Assembly (NCBI GenBank): GCA_028751875.1
Contig: CM054140.1
Span: forward strand, 28,102,230 to 28,166,229
Source of the DNA: Rapana venosa
Lineage: Eukaryota; Mollusca; Gastropoda; Neogastropoda; Muricidae
Direction: 5' to 3'
DNA: 64,000 nt
The stretch's first letter is position 1, and each line of letters opens with the position of its first letter. Made by a program: the position numbers and the translations under genes. Shown here in pieces: positions 12,230-25,500 of this stretch. The notes under the pieces are model-generated. The model saw only the letters and a program-made list of their open reading frames with translations, was not told the origin of the DNA and did no database searches.

Positions 12230-14800
12230 ATGATCAACCCTCACATTCACATGTTCACATTACCCTTCATCTCACACATCAACATTCTATAATAACAGCT
12301 CAACCTTCAATCTCTCTCACAAACCTCTCATTCTCTAACGCAACCTTCAAATAATCCACCATTCAACCATCTCATCTCTCACCACCAACCCCTCGTCTTC
12401 TCATACCAACCCCCTCGTCCTCTCACCACCCAACCCCTCGTCTCTCACCACTCTCGTCTCCTTGCCACTAACCCTCTCATCATCTCGCACTAACCCTCTC
12501 ATCATCTCGCCACTCAACCTTCATCATCTGCCACCAACTCTCATCATCTCGCCACTCAACCCTCTATATCTCGCACTCAACCCTCTCATCATCTCACCAC
12601 TCAACCTCTATCTCCTCACTACTCAACCTCTTATCACTCAATCTCACCATTCAACTCTCATCATCTCACTACTCAACCCTCACACATCTCACCTTATCAC
12701 TCACACATCTCCACCTTCTCCTCACTCATATTCCACTTCTCCTCAACCCTCACATTATCACCATCTCTCACCACTCAACCCTCTCATCATCTCACCACTC
12801 AACCCTCTCATCATCTCACCACTCAACCCTCTCATCATCTCACACTCAACCCTCTCATTTTCCCACCACTCGTCCCCACTCAACCCTCTCATCATCTCAC
12901 CACTCAAACCCTCATCTCTCCATCTCAACCCTCTATCTCCTTCCACTCAACCTCTCATCTCCATCACACTCAACCTCTATCATCCTCACCATCTCAACCC
13001 TCTCATTCCTCCTACCACTCAACCCTCTCATCCCTCGCCACTCAACCCTCTCTCTCTCACCACTCAACCCTCTCATCATCTCGCCACTCAACCCTCTATC
13101 ATCTCCCACTCAACCTCTCATTCCCACTCAACCCTCTATCATCCCTCGCCACTCAACCTCCTCATCTCATCTCCCACTCGCCACTCAACCCTCTATCATC
13201 TCGCCACTCAACCCTCTATCATCTCGCATCTATCCCAAACCTCTCATCATCTCGCCACTCAACCCTCTCATCACTCGCCACCAACCCTCTCTCATCAATC
13301 TTCCCACTCACCCTCTCATCATCTCGCACTCAACCCTCTCATCACTCCAGCCACCTTAATCCCATCACCACATTCTCCACCTTCTCCTCACTCAATTTCC
13401 ACCTTCTCCCATCACTTCTCATTCGTCCACCTTCTCTCATCACTCACATTGCACTCTTCAACTCCATTCCACCTTCTCATCACTACCATATTTCCACCTT
13501 CTCCTCATCATGCATATCTCCACCTTCCTCATCACTCACATATCTCCACCTTCTCATCACTCACATATTCCACCTTCTCATCACTCATGCATTCCTCATC
13601 ATCACATTCTCTCTTCCATCACTCGCATATCTCCACCTTCTACACTCACATATCTCCACTCTCAACACTCACATTATCTCCACCTTCTCCTCATCACTCA
13701 CATATCTCCACCTTCCCATCACTCACATATGTCCACCTTCTCCTCGTCACTCACATATGTCCACCTTCTCTCATCACTCACATATGTCCACCTTCTCATC
13801 ATCACTCACATATCTTCATCTTCCCATCACTCACATATCTCCGCCTTCTCAACACTCACATATCTCCACCTTCTCAACACTCACATTATTTCCACCTTCT
13901 CCTCATAACTCACATATCTCCACCTTCTCAATACTCACATATTTCCACCTTCTCCTCATCACTCGCATATTTCCACCTTCTCAACATCACTCATATGTCT
14001 CCTCCTCCTTCTCATCACTCAGCCATCTCATCTCCTCGTCATCACTCAGCCATCTCATCATCATTCAGCCATCCCCTCATTATCACTGGACCATCTCCTC
14101 TCCTTATCACTCAGCTATCTCCTCTCCTTATCACCCAGCAATCTCCTTGCCACTCAGCAATCTCCTCTCCTTATCATTGCTCAGGCATCTCATCTCATCA
14201 CTCAACCATCTCTTCCCCTCACCATCACTCAGCCATCTCATCATCAACACTCGGTCATCTCATCTCCCAACCATCTCCTCATCATCACTTGGCCATCTCC
14301 CCATCATCACCACTCAGCCATCTCCCCACCACCCGGCCATCTCCCCATCATCACCACTCAACCATCTACCCATCACTCAGCCATCTCATCACCACTCTCC
14401 CATCTCATCATCACCGCTCAACCATATCATCACTCGGTCATCTCCTCACCACTCAACCCTCTCATCACCCAGCCTTCTCACCACCACTAAACAATCTCTT
14501 CTGCTCATCATCACACGGCCATCTCATCATCACTCAGCAATCTCTCTCCTTACCACTCAGCAATCTCCTCTCCTTACCACTCGGCAATCTCATCTTCTTA
14601 CCACCCGGCAATCTCATCTCCTTACCACTCAGCAATCTCATCTCCCTGCCACTCAGCCATCTCATCCCATCATCACCACTCAGCCATATCATCACTCAAC
14701 CCTCCCATCTCTTCAGCCATCTCATCACCCAGCCCTCACATATCTCAACCCTCTCCTCATCATCATTCAACCTTCTCAATCAACCTCCTTACTCAACCAT
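12230..14800. repeat. Pyrimidine-rich satellite tract made of three related repeat families
   Basis: The plus strand is almost devoid of G and built from degenerate tandem units in three successive zones. About 12460-13350 uses units like CACTCAACCCTCTCATCATC. About 13370-13990 uses units like CACTCACATATCTCCACCTT followed by CTC. About 14000-14790 uses units like CACTCAGCCATCTCATC. All share a CACTCA start and a TC-rich body, so the zones look like descendants of one unit expanded in turn. Because the units rarely contain stop codons, very long spurious frames appear, including one of 815 codons. It lies just downstream of the HAUS3 stop codon. Confidence 0.9.
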
Positions 14801-15005
14801 GTCAATGTGTAAAAGAAAACAGTTCATAACATTTTTAAGTAATGAAAAATCAGAAACAGTAAAAACAGATCTTACAATAAATGAACCAACAGTACTCTCA
14901 CAATACTAATAAAAGTAACAATCACATCCCAATGCCTCCCAAACGAGGTATGACACAGATATAATGATTATTCATACAAGATTCAGATCCTACCAGTCTA
15001 TATGT

Positions 15006-15190
15006 CATTTTATACTGTGAGTCTGAAAAAAATCAGCTTTATCAATCATTTTACACTGTCAGCCTGAAAAATCAGACAGACAACCGGTCAATTTACATGG
15101 TGAGCCTGAAAAATCAGACCACCTGTCATTTTACATGATGAGCCCGAAAAATCAGACCACCTCTGTCATTTTACTCGGTGAGCCTGAAGG
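15006..15190. repeat. About 40-bp tandem repeat that includes the HAUS3 stop-codon region
   Basis: Four diverged copies of a unit like ATTTTACATGATGAGCCTG followed by AAAAATCAGACCACCTGTC start near 15006, 15048, 15091 and 15127. The fifth member, from 15168, is the end of the HAUS3 coding exon itself (ATTTTACTCGGTGAGCCTGA). The last codons and stop of HAUS3 thus appear to have been the seed, or one member, of a repeat now extending into the 3'UTR. Confidence 0.75.
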
Positions 15191-18100
15191 CGTTTCTCCA
15201 AGTTTTCCACAGTCTGTTTCAGCCTGTCTGGATGCAGGTGAAAGTAGATGAACAGCTCCCTTTCTTTGCTTTGGAGAACTTCCTTCTTCAGCGCCTGTCA
15301 AAAACAACAGTTCTTCTTCAGGCTGGTTATCAGCAAACCCTGCATGTATTCTGTACACATACAGTATTTAAAAACTTGTACACAGGGTTTCTTTGCACAT
15401 ATTTCTCATGGTTTTAGTATGTTATCTTCCTTTAAACATATTTGAATTAAGAAGGTGGCAGGACAGCTTAGACATTCACCCACCAAACAAGTAAACCATA
15501 AGGTTCTGGGTTCAATTCCCACGCTTGCCCTTTCTTCCCAGTTTGACAGGAAAATAGAAATGAATGTCAAGTCTTTCAAAGAGACTAAACCAGCTGGACC
15601 CAGGTGCTTACAGACTTGTGCACGTCACAATAATCCATGACAGTTGACCTCCTGGCTAAATTGGTAGGTTCAATTCCCAATGGTATCCCTGAACTTAAAA
15701 TGTGGCTACCTTAATGGGGTTGACAAAAAACAATTGCATATACAAACATCTAATCATTGGTAAACATTTTAATCATTGGTAAACCTTGGACTCTAGCAAA
15801 GGAACAAGAGAAAAAGAAGAAAAGATTAGAATGAACACACAAACTTAAAACTATATTCAGCTTTTGCAGCATGATTGTGGGAAAAATCATTGTTCAGAAT
15901 TACTAAAGCCTAAGTTGGATGACACTGCATGCACGCATATTCAAAACAATAGATACTGCTTTCCCCGTCCACCACTTTTTGATCTGCACATACAGTCCAC
16001 CTAAACAACTGTTAAATGCACTAACAAGAGATGGAAACCAAAATAGCCTGAATGCTATGGTCTCTGGTTCAACCCAGCATACTTGGAGGGGAAAACCCAA
16101 CTAAGTCTGCTGGAGCAATATTCCCCTTCCTCCCCTTTGCGCTCCAAGAGCCATGGAACTTTCCAAGCTCTCACTTAGATTTTCCTGCAGTGACATGCAG
16201 ACTGCTGCACACAGCTGACCATTCTGTCTACAGAAAAGTGCAACTAGATCCATACTGTCTTCTGGTACACAAAGGTCAACATGCTGCTGCCTCAGCAAAG
16301 TGAAGCTTTCATCAAATGTTAGTTGGCACAGCTGCATCAAAAGCCACATAAGTTGCTCAAAGCAAGCACCCTGATGATAGCCTCCGCAGTCTGACGTGGT
16401 ATATTAACCTACAACTTGAGACAAACTCCCTGTTACAACAGTAAAATGGGTCCAACTCCCTGTTGCAACAGTAAAATGGGTCCAACTCCCTGTTACAACA
16501 GTAAAATGGGTCCAACTCCCTGTTGCAACAGTAAAATGGGTCCAACTCCCTGTTGCAACAGTAAAATGGGTCCAACTCCCAGTAAAATGGGTCCAACTCC
16601 CTGTTGCAACAGTAAAATGGGTCCAACTCCCTGTTGCAGCAGTAAAATGGGTCCAACTCCCTGTTGCAACAGTAAAATGGGTCCAACTCCCTGTTGCAGC
16701 AGTAAAATGGGTCCAACTCCCTGTTGCAACAGTAAAACGGGTCCAACTCCCTGTTACAGCAGTAAAACGGGTCCAACTCCCTGTTACAGCAGTAAAACGG
16801 GTCCAACTCCCTGTTACAACAGTAAAACAGGTCCAACTCCCTGTTACAGCAGTAAAACGGGTCCAACTCCCTGTTACAGCAGTAAAATGGGTCCAACCCC
16901 CTCTTACAGCAGTAAAATGGGTCCAATTCGCCACTACAACAGTATTTTTTTTTAAAAAGGGGGGTCCCAAACCTTTTCTACTTTACTCTCAACTTTCCCA
17001 CAACATTAATTAACTTGACCCTAACAAGACACTAGGCAACTGTGGTCCCGACCTTTTTCTTGTTGTTGACATCGGTGATGATGTCCAGGACAGCGGCCTC
17101 CAGTTTGTGCAGCATGTCCTCCAGCTGGGTGGTGGTCTCCAGCAGTTGTCGCGGCATCATCAAGGGCTGACCCCCCACAGTGCTGGAGCCAGCGTACAGC
17201 ACCCCTTCACACCGCTCCACCTCCGCTTCCCTGCAGCACAGAACGCATTTATATACAGCAAAGATGACGATGATGATGATGATGATGGTAATGATGATGA
17301 TGGTAATGGTAATGATGATGATGATGATGATGATGACGATGCAGGCCTCTATCTTTTTTTATGTCTTGGTATCAGAAAATTCATGTGACCAGTCATTTCA
17401 CACGTGTGTTGTTTATTTTCAAAGTGTTTGGTGTTGTTTTTTTAAAATCCTTACTCTTTCATTATCTATGGTAAGAATTTCCAAACATCCTGTCCACATC
17501 ATCAATGTTATATATCACTACTTATTCAACTCCCAACCCCCCACCCCACCCCCTTGTTCATAAAATAAAGTGATGGCTCAAAGCCTAACCAATTTCTTTT
17601 GGAACATCAAAGTAAAAATTGTCCCTTACGTCGGAATACTGTTACCTTAATGGTGGGTAAAAGTAGTTAGATATGCAAAAATCTCACCATTGGTAAACCT
17701 CACAGCTCTAACTGAAGAACAAAGAAAAAGCCAAACAAAAAAAACCTGAAAATGTAGCTTGGAACAGTAGTGTAAATGCCAGAAGGCTGAAAACAACACG
17801 GTCTTACATCTACAGCAATCAGCGCACTGTCTTGTAACAAAGTATCCCTTGATTATAAAACAACTTATGTACCGTTTCCCTCTCATCTGTTTATTTTACA
17901 CATGTCAGGAATAAGTACAAACTTAGCACATGGGCCAAACAACGTTTAAACTGGGCCATTTACCTCTTGGTTCTGAAATAAAAGCAGTCATGCATATGCT
18001 AACATTAGTTTCCACTTTGACATAGAGGTAAGCACACATGGCCATCAAGGTACACTTTTAATAACGGCTTGTACAGACATTCACACACATACAAGCAAAG

Positions 18101-19474
18101 CAACACACACACACAGAGGCATACACGTACACCCACGTACGCACACGCAGGCATGCACACGCACACTTAAACTTACAAGTTGTGCACTTTGATGCGGTAC
18201 TTGTCCGCCATGGCAGCGACCTCCGCCTTGATGTTGGCCTGTGTCTGCTTCAACAGCTGGGCTGCCTGCACCATGCTGGAGTACGACAGAAACAGCTGCT
18301 GCTGCTGCTGCTGCTGCCCTGCCTTGTCATCTCCACCAACTGCAGGCAAACCACCAAATAAAATTAATACGTTAACAAGACAAAGTACATAAAAACTGAT
18401 TCATGATCAAATCACCAGGATAAATTCATAACAGAGAAAGCAATAGCGGAGGAAGGCAGGAAAAATGGTCATAACTTATATATAAAAATGATTTATCAAT
18501 GACTGTATGCACATAGACTACAAGTAAAATCCTGTGGTGTCAAATACTATACTGTTCCAGACAAATGCAATCATGGTCTTAGCACTGATCAGTCCTACAC
18601 ACAGAGCTAAAGCTCCTTGCTGCCATTAGAACTGTTTGATGTGGCACAACATAACAGCTAAACATAAATTTCTTGAAACATTTTATTTCACATTCAATTT
18701 CTGATTACAGCTGAAACCAAAAAAAACACTTGCAGTGATGACTTATGGATCATTTTGAAACAAAATCAAGTGACAAGAGTTCTATCTAAACTTTTACGTA
18801 CAGCGGACAATAAAATAAAGTTTTTCACATCATATAAACTGTGAAGATTCATCAAACCGGCTCATTATGGAGAATCCACCCCCATGACCCATCCACTGGG
18901 AAAATACTTTCTGCATAAGCTTTATTTACCACGTGTTTAAATTTGAAAGTAGAGTACACTCTATCAGACATCTGTGTCTCCCCGCGACGCCGAAAGGCAC
19001 CAGCGGCAGATGAAAGAAAGAGAAGAAGAAAGAAGAAGTACACCAATGTCCTTCAAGACCCTCACTTCCCCACTTCTCCCAAAGCTCTTTAAATTATGCA
19101 TTTCGCAGAACTTAATACAGACCAGAATATAACATTTTGTGCATCAGAAATCACATTACAGTTTTTTTAAAAAAAGATGGAGTGTAAAAATAGATCAAGT
19201 GTCAGCCCAGTCTAACTTGGCAATACTTTGTCCATAGGACTTACTGTTGTTGGGGCAAGGGGGTGTGGATGTTGTTGGTTTTTTAATTATTCAATATTAT
19301 CTGGTTTTTCCCTAACAAACTGTAGTAAGTCTGCAATGCAATCACTGACTTAGGCTTGAATTATTTTGTAATAACTTCTTGATTCCTCTACCAATGATAC
19401 ATAAATCAAACTACAGTTCCTAACTTCCAACAGAGGCATGTTCATTTATGGATTACCAAACCAAATAATGCATC

Positions 19475-19505
<31 letters not shown>

Positions 19506-22500
19506 AATTGAGCATACAGTCTCACACATAGGCATATATAATCTCAAACACACACAAAGTGATTCTCTTTTTCCCTCTCACACGCACACACAAAAGCAAG
19601 ATTGTACCTAACATTCGATGCAAAAGTGTGGAGGCCATGTCGCATGTGTCAACTGTTCCTCTGTCGTATTTGGCCTCTGTCATAGCAGGGTCCTTCATGA
19701 CTTGCTGTAACAAAACCACAGTGGCAATAATGACAGATAATAAAGGACCCCCCCCCCTACCCCCTTCTCCCAAAAGTCATCAATAATTTGGATTATAGTC
19801 AAGATGACTAATTAACTGATTCAGGGCTGAATGCAAAGAGGAAGACTTTCAGCACTGAAAAAATATTTCACAAAAACTTATAAATTTTGTCAGGACTTGA
19901 GTTTTGGAAGGCACAGATGACCTTTTACAATTCTCAATGCATAAACAACAAAGCACACACACTCTCTCACACGCAGCAAATACTCTTCTCATGACAAATC
20001 AGCCTCACCATTCGTGACTGAAAGCGCGACAGGCGATCTTGCAAGGTGTTTTCCAGTGCTGTCAGCAAACGATGGACATCACGGTGATTCCGGGCCTCAA
20101 TCTCATAGGCCATTGTCAGAAGCTCATTTCTTGCTTGCTGGCCTGCCAGGTATTTGATAATCTGCATTTGAGACAAAGAAAAAGTAAAGAAAAAAGCTAT
20201 CACAATAAACCATATACCATTCAATGGAAAGCATTACAAGTCTGATGATCCCTCATTAGAAATTCTGACTGTGAAAGATACCTATTTTTTATTCTATAAC
20301 TGCCAATCTACAAAAACATCAATGGCAAATGTAGCCATGCACATCCTAGAATGTTACCATTAGCAATAAATGATGTTAAAAAAAAATCATGAACTAATTT
20401 CAGTTTTTATAAATGTAATGCAACATGCAATATGTTTTGTTGAGATGAAAGGCTACATATGGGCTTTATGACAACTCTTGCGAAAGAGAATAAATCAAAT
20501 TCAGTAGAAACATGAAATTCTACTGTTCTATCATTTTTTGCTGTGGTTACTTATTTTGCAGCAATAGCTGTCGTTTTCTAAAGATAATAATACATTTACG
20601 CAAAGAAAAAAACACCCAAATGGGTCTCTCTTTGTGGACTTCATGGAACCCATAACTGCTTTCCATTCTTATCCATCCACTATAGTGCAGCAACTATTTC
20701 TCTTCGCAGGCTGATCACTATGGATCCAATCTTACAAAGTAAATCAACACCGGTACTGAAACAGTGGGGAAATACTCTCCCCAGGGTGAGCAGCCTGAAT
20801 TTCTGGCCAAGAACCTTGTGGGAACTCAATCTTCCAACCATTCTACATGACATGAAGGACTGTCAGATTTGTCCAGGGATTAAAAACTGGTGCCTTGGTT
20901 TCTGTTTTCCTTTCCTTCTTTGTATTGACTGAAAAATTGCCAACAAATACAAGCAAAGCCATCCAGGCTAGTGTGTTCTGCACTATCCACTGGATGGCTG
21001 GTCTTGTGGTAACAAATAAATATCTACAAAATGAGTGGTTGCCAGTTCAATTCCTGTCCTAAGCAGACTCTGTCCCCATCCACTAAACCATGAGTGGTGA
21101 TCTGGATGCTTGACTTAGAAATGAGACGAAGATACTGCGGCACTGGGAGCAACAAACTTTCAGCACACATAAACGAACCCCAGGCAACAGCACACACATG
21201 TATATATAAGGACCCACAGCAAGTACAGAGGTCTCCTTGGCAAGTTCTGTTAGGGGAAAAAACTCTCATAATGAAACAAAAACCACTTGTAAAGGGCGGA
21301 AAAAAAAGAAAAAAAAAAAGAACTAAAGAAAAGAGGTAGTGGTGCTAAACAAGCGGCTAGACATTCTACCCAGGGAAAGCAGCCTGAATTTCATGGTGAG
21401 AAATCTGCCATGAGAGCAAATGATATACAATACAATACAATGGGCGCTACCTTACCTGATCCTGGTTGCCTGTGAAGTAGTCCTGGCGGATCAGTTTCAG
21501 CCGGTAATCCCCTGTTAGCACCCGAGTGCCCTGCAGACTGCCCAGCTGCTTGACCAGCACCGCCACTTCCTCCTCCGTCACCTTCCTCAGTTCGTCCTGA
21601 GCAAGAATCAGTACCAACTTCGTCTCCTCCACCTCACGCCTGCACACACAAGGCAGGCTTGGGCTTCATGTTTCTCATTAAACACAGTCTTCCTTCCTGC
21701 AATAATAATAATAATAATAATATATGGAATTTATATAGCACTGAATCTTGTAAAAGAAACAAATCAAAGCGCAATACTGAGTAGGACTGCTGTATAGCAG
21801 GTCAAAAAACACACATACATATATGTGTGCATACACACATGCATACAGATGTGCACAAACACAGAAACCTTACCCAAGTTGGAGATACGGATTTTCTGTG
21901 AATTTATGCATGTTACAATGGAGACTCTCACAAGAGTTAATAGTTTTTTTCATTCCTTTTTCTTTTTTTAAATACTTTTGCTTAAAAAATAAGTGACATT
22001 TCTCTGATCTGAAGAAATCAAATACTGATAATGTTTGTGCGTTCTTTAGCCTGTCACGTGGTACTTACGCCAATTCTCGGGCGTCAGTTGGAAACTGACC
22101 CGCCTGCAGATGACGCAGGATTTCATCGGCTGCGGCACTGACACTAGCTGCACATTTCGCTTCCACCAAGGCGTTGATTCTCTCCCCTTCACTTTTGGGA
22201 AAGCTGCACATAGATGAAGGTAAGCAGAACTGTAGCATGCAGACAGCACAATACACACAGTGGTCGCATTTCACTACAGCAGTACAACTCAACACCAAAT
22301 AATCAACTTAAACCACAACCTGAAAATCTACAAAGCATCACTATATACACACATCCAAATGATTTTTTCTTAGACCTCAAATATTAACAAACGGCACAAA
22401 CTTTAAACTCTCTTTCCGAATCCTCTGTCAAGTTCATGGCTGAGCTGAACGAACTCACAAATGAAAGTTTTAGAAGCCAATCTTCCTGCCTGTCTTGATG

Positions 22501-25500
22501 CAAGCACTGCTTAACCCTGGTAGCATAGTTCCCAGGTTGACACTGCTAGGTCACATGGCCAATCCCAGAAACATCCCGGAGGGTCTAGGTGATGCAACTG
22601 TCAGCTTACTTTCGCTTTCAAAAGTCACATGATGAAATGTAAGGCCATTGCAGTGCAGCAGAAAGGGTCAAAGGTCAGTCTGCAGACAGCAGTGTAAAGT
22701 TTGATTGCTTTAGGGGTAAGTTTTTTTTGGGGGGGGGTTGGGGGGTTGGAAGGCAGTCACGTTCATCCATCTCTCATGCTCAAGAAAAATGGCATCCAAC
22801 CCTGCACAAAAATTTCAAGAAGCATCCCGTGAGCTTTTTGACGACACTGACAGAGACAGGGAGCTCAAGAGGCTCAATTGATATGAATCAAACAATGCCA
22901 AAAACGATAAGGCATCGAGTGTGCCATTTTTATGGAAAACTGGGTAAAAGGTGATCGCTTTCCAATGTAACCAAACGATTTTACAATTCCTGGTTGCACT
23001 CCTTCACTATTACATGATTTTGCTGTCACTGACTATCTCAATTCATTTTTACAGAAAAAAGACTCAAGAAACAATTGTCTTTGAGACAAATCAATATGCC
23101 ACTGACTACTTCAGAAAAAAGAGAGAGTAGTAGTAAAACAACAAAATTTGTTTTGGTATTCACAGATACACTCTTCAAGAGAAAAAAATACAATCAATGA
23201 CTACAAACTAAAATACAAACTAAAACTAAAATAAAAATTTTTTTTTTAAAGGGGTCAACAAAATGCTTTAAAACTAATGGATATGAAAAAAAAACTTTAA
23301 AAAGAATCAAACAAATAAGAAGAAAGAAGAGAAAGAAAAGCCGCCTACACAGCCTGCAGTCTGACCAGAATCAAACAAATAAAGAGAGAGAGACGAGAGA
23401 AGAGAGAAAAGCTGCCTACACAGCCTGCATTCTGGCCAGAATCAAACCAATAAAGAGAGAGATCTGCAGTCTGGCCAGAATCAAACAAATAGAGAGAGAG
23501 ACGAGAGAAGAGAGAAAAGCTGCCTACACAGCCTGCAGTATGGCCAGAATCAAACAAATAAAGAGAGAGATCTGCAGTTTGGCCAGAATCAAACAAATAG
23601 AGAGAGAGACGAGAGAAGAGAGAAAAACTGCCTACACAGCCTGCAGTTTGGCCAGAATCAAACAAATAAGAGAGAAAAAAAAGTATGTTCTTTTGAGCCA
23701 GAAGACAATAGAGCCGGAGCTTATCCCGGTTTCTGTAGCGTTAAGCGAACTGATGGTTTTTCACCACCCCTGTGACAGGACGTAGTCTGTCGCCAGATAC
23801 TTCCCCAGCAGAGCTGGTACCCACTTGTACACCTGGGTGGAGTGAGGAAAATAGGAGTAAAGTGTCTTTCCCAAGGACACAACACCGAGCTGAGCGGGGA
23901 TCGAACCCGCGACCTCTGGATCACGAGTTGACCGAATAAAGAGAGAGAAGAGCGAAAAGCCGCCTACACAGCCTGCAGTCTGGCCAGTTCCTGGCAGTCC
24001 TGACGGAAGGTCTCCTGTGAGGGCCCCTTCACCAGCAGGGCTGTGGGGTTGCTGGTCTCCAGCAGCTGGTATGACGACAGCTCTCCAGCAATCTCCGCCA
24101 CACCCTACACACATCAGCAAAGTCACATCCAATCAAAAGTTCCCCTACTGGTTCTGAAGGAAATCGCGGGATACATGCAGAGTCCATTTCTCTCACCACA
24201 CATTTTCTTCTTGTGAATAGGAATGAATTATTGGTATCTGTATAACTTGCACACTTATAAAAATGCAACTAAAGACACACATACACACACATCCATGCAG
24301 ATATGCACACACACATGCACACACATGAACACATCCACGCAGACACGCACATACACACACATCCATGCAGGTATACACAATCACATCCATGCAGGTACAC
24401 ACACACAATGTACGCACACAATGTACACATACACACACACACCTCAAAGAAGAGTTTTTTGGTGAAGCTGGTCAGTTCCCTGGAGTAGTTATCCTCAGCC
24501 TTATGGAAGGGGTCCAGGCTGAGCTGAGACAGAAAGACCACCTCACCTTCCGTGGTCCCTGACATCTCCGACCGTCCATGATCAACGTACAAATTGCACA
24601 GTCGATGAATGCTGTCCATGAGGTTCTGCAGGCCTGCATTACTCTGAAAACAAGCAATGATCCCTTAATCCTGTCCAAAACCTGCAACAACTGCTACCTG
24701 TCTGGAAATCAAACCATAGTAACAAACAGAAAAGGATTCATTTGAAATCTTCAACCAACCACTGAACCAGCCTTAATCCCCTTCTTAATCTGTTTTGAAC
24801 TTCAGAGAAACAGAACTAAGAGAAACAGGACTAAGAAGAAGAAGATCAGAATGAACATCATCCAGTGTTATGCGCCAACTAATGACGGCGATGAAGAAGC
24901 CAAAGATCAATTCTACAACAGACTGCAGAACGTCATTGCCAAGTACCCAGAAAAAGATATAAACATCCTCATGGGTGATTTCAATGCCAAGATCGGACAA
25001 GACAACACGGGATGCGAGGAAGTGATGGGAAGACACGGATTAGGAGAGATGAATGAGAATGGCGAGAGATTTGCAGACTTCTGTGCTATAAACAATCTGG
25101 TAATCGGTGGCACCATTTTCCCCCACATAAGAGTACATAAGGCCACCTGGGTATCACCAAATCATGTGACTGAGAACCAGATCGACCATATCTGCATGGC
25201 CAAGAAATTCAGGAGATCTCTACAAGATGTACGGGTGAAAAGAGGAGCAGACGTTGCATCTGACCACCACCTTTTGGTAGCCAGGCTGAAGCAAAAGCTG
25301 AAGAAGACTGATGAGTAACAACAAAGAGGCAGAAGTACAACCCCAGCCTGCTGAAAGACTCAAAGATAAATGAAGAATTCAAGCTGTCCTCACCAACAAG
25401 TCCCAAAAGTACTAAAAGAAATGCTTGAACAAGAGACTGACATCGAGAGCCATGGAAGAAAGTGAAAGAGACACTGATGTCAACTTGTCAGGAAGTAGTG

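Noticed and set aside
12462..14909. An 815-codon plus-strand open frame (and a 351-codon frame at 13757-14812)
   Set aside because: It lies wholly in a pyrimidine-rich satellite whose units rarely form stops. The product is a Ser/Pro/Leu/His low-complexity string, and other frames are open too.
16432..16940. CRISPR-like array
   Set aside because: The units are contiguous with no unique spacers, and the genome is animal nuclear DNA.
16357..16970. Three or four open frames of 180-190 codons on both strands
   Set aside because: They are translations of the 30-bp minisatellite, which keeps frame because 30 is divisible by 3. No flanking signals support them.
22300..23330. A missing small HAUS3 exon between exons 6 and 7
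   Set aside because: Exons 6 and 7 join in phase, and the spacing between the conserved ARLQ and GDY segments is about what vertebrate HAUS3 shows, so no extra exon is needed.
23900..23934. tRNA gene (B box and part of a cloverleaf)
   Set aside because: It is the 5'-truncated head of a SINE with a SINE body attached. The same holds for the heads at about 33585-33635 and 56075-56149.
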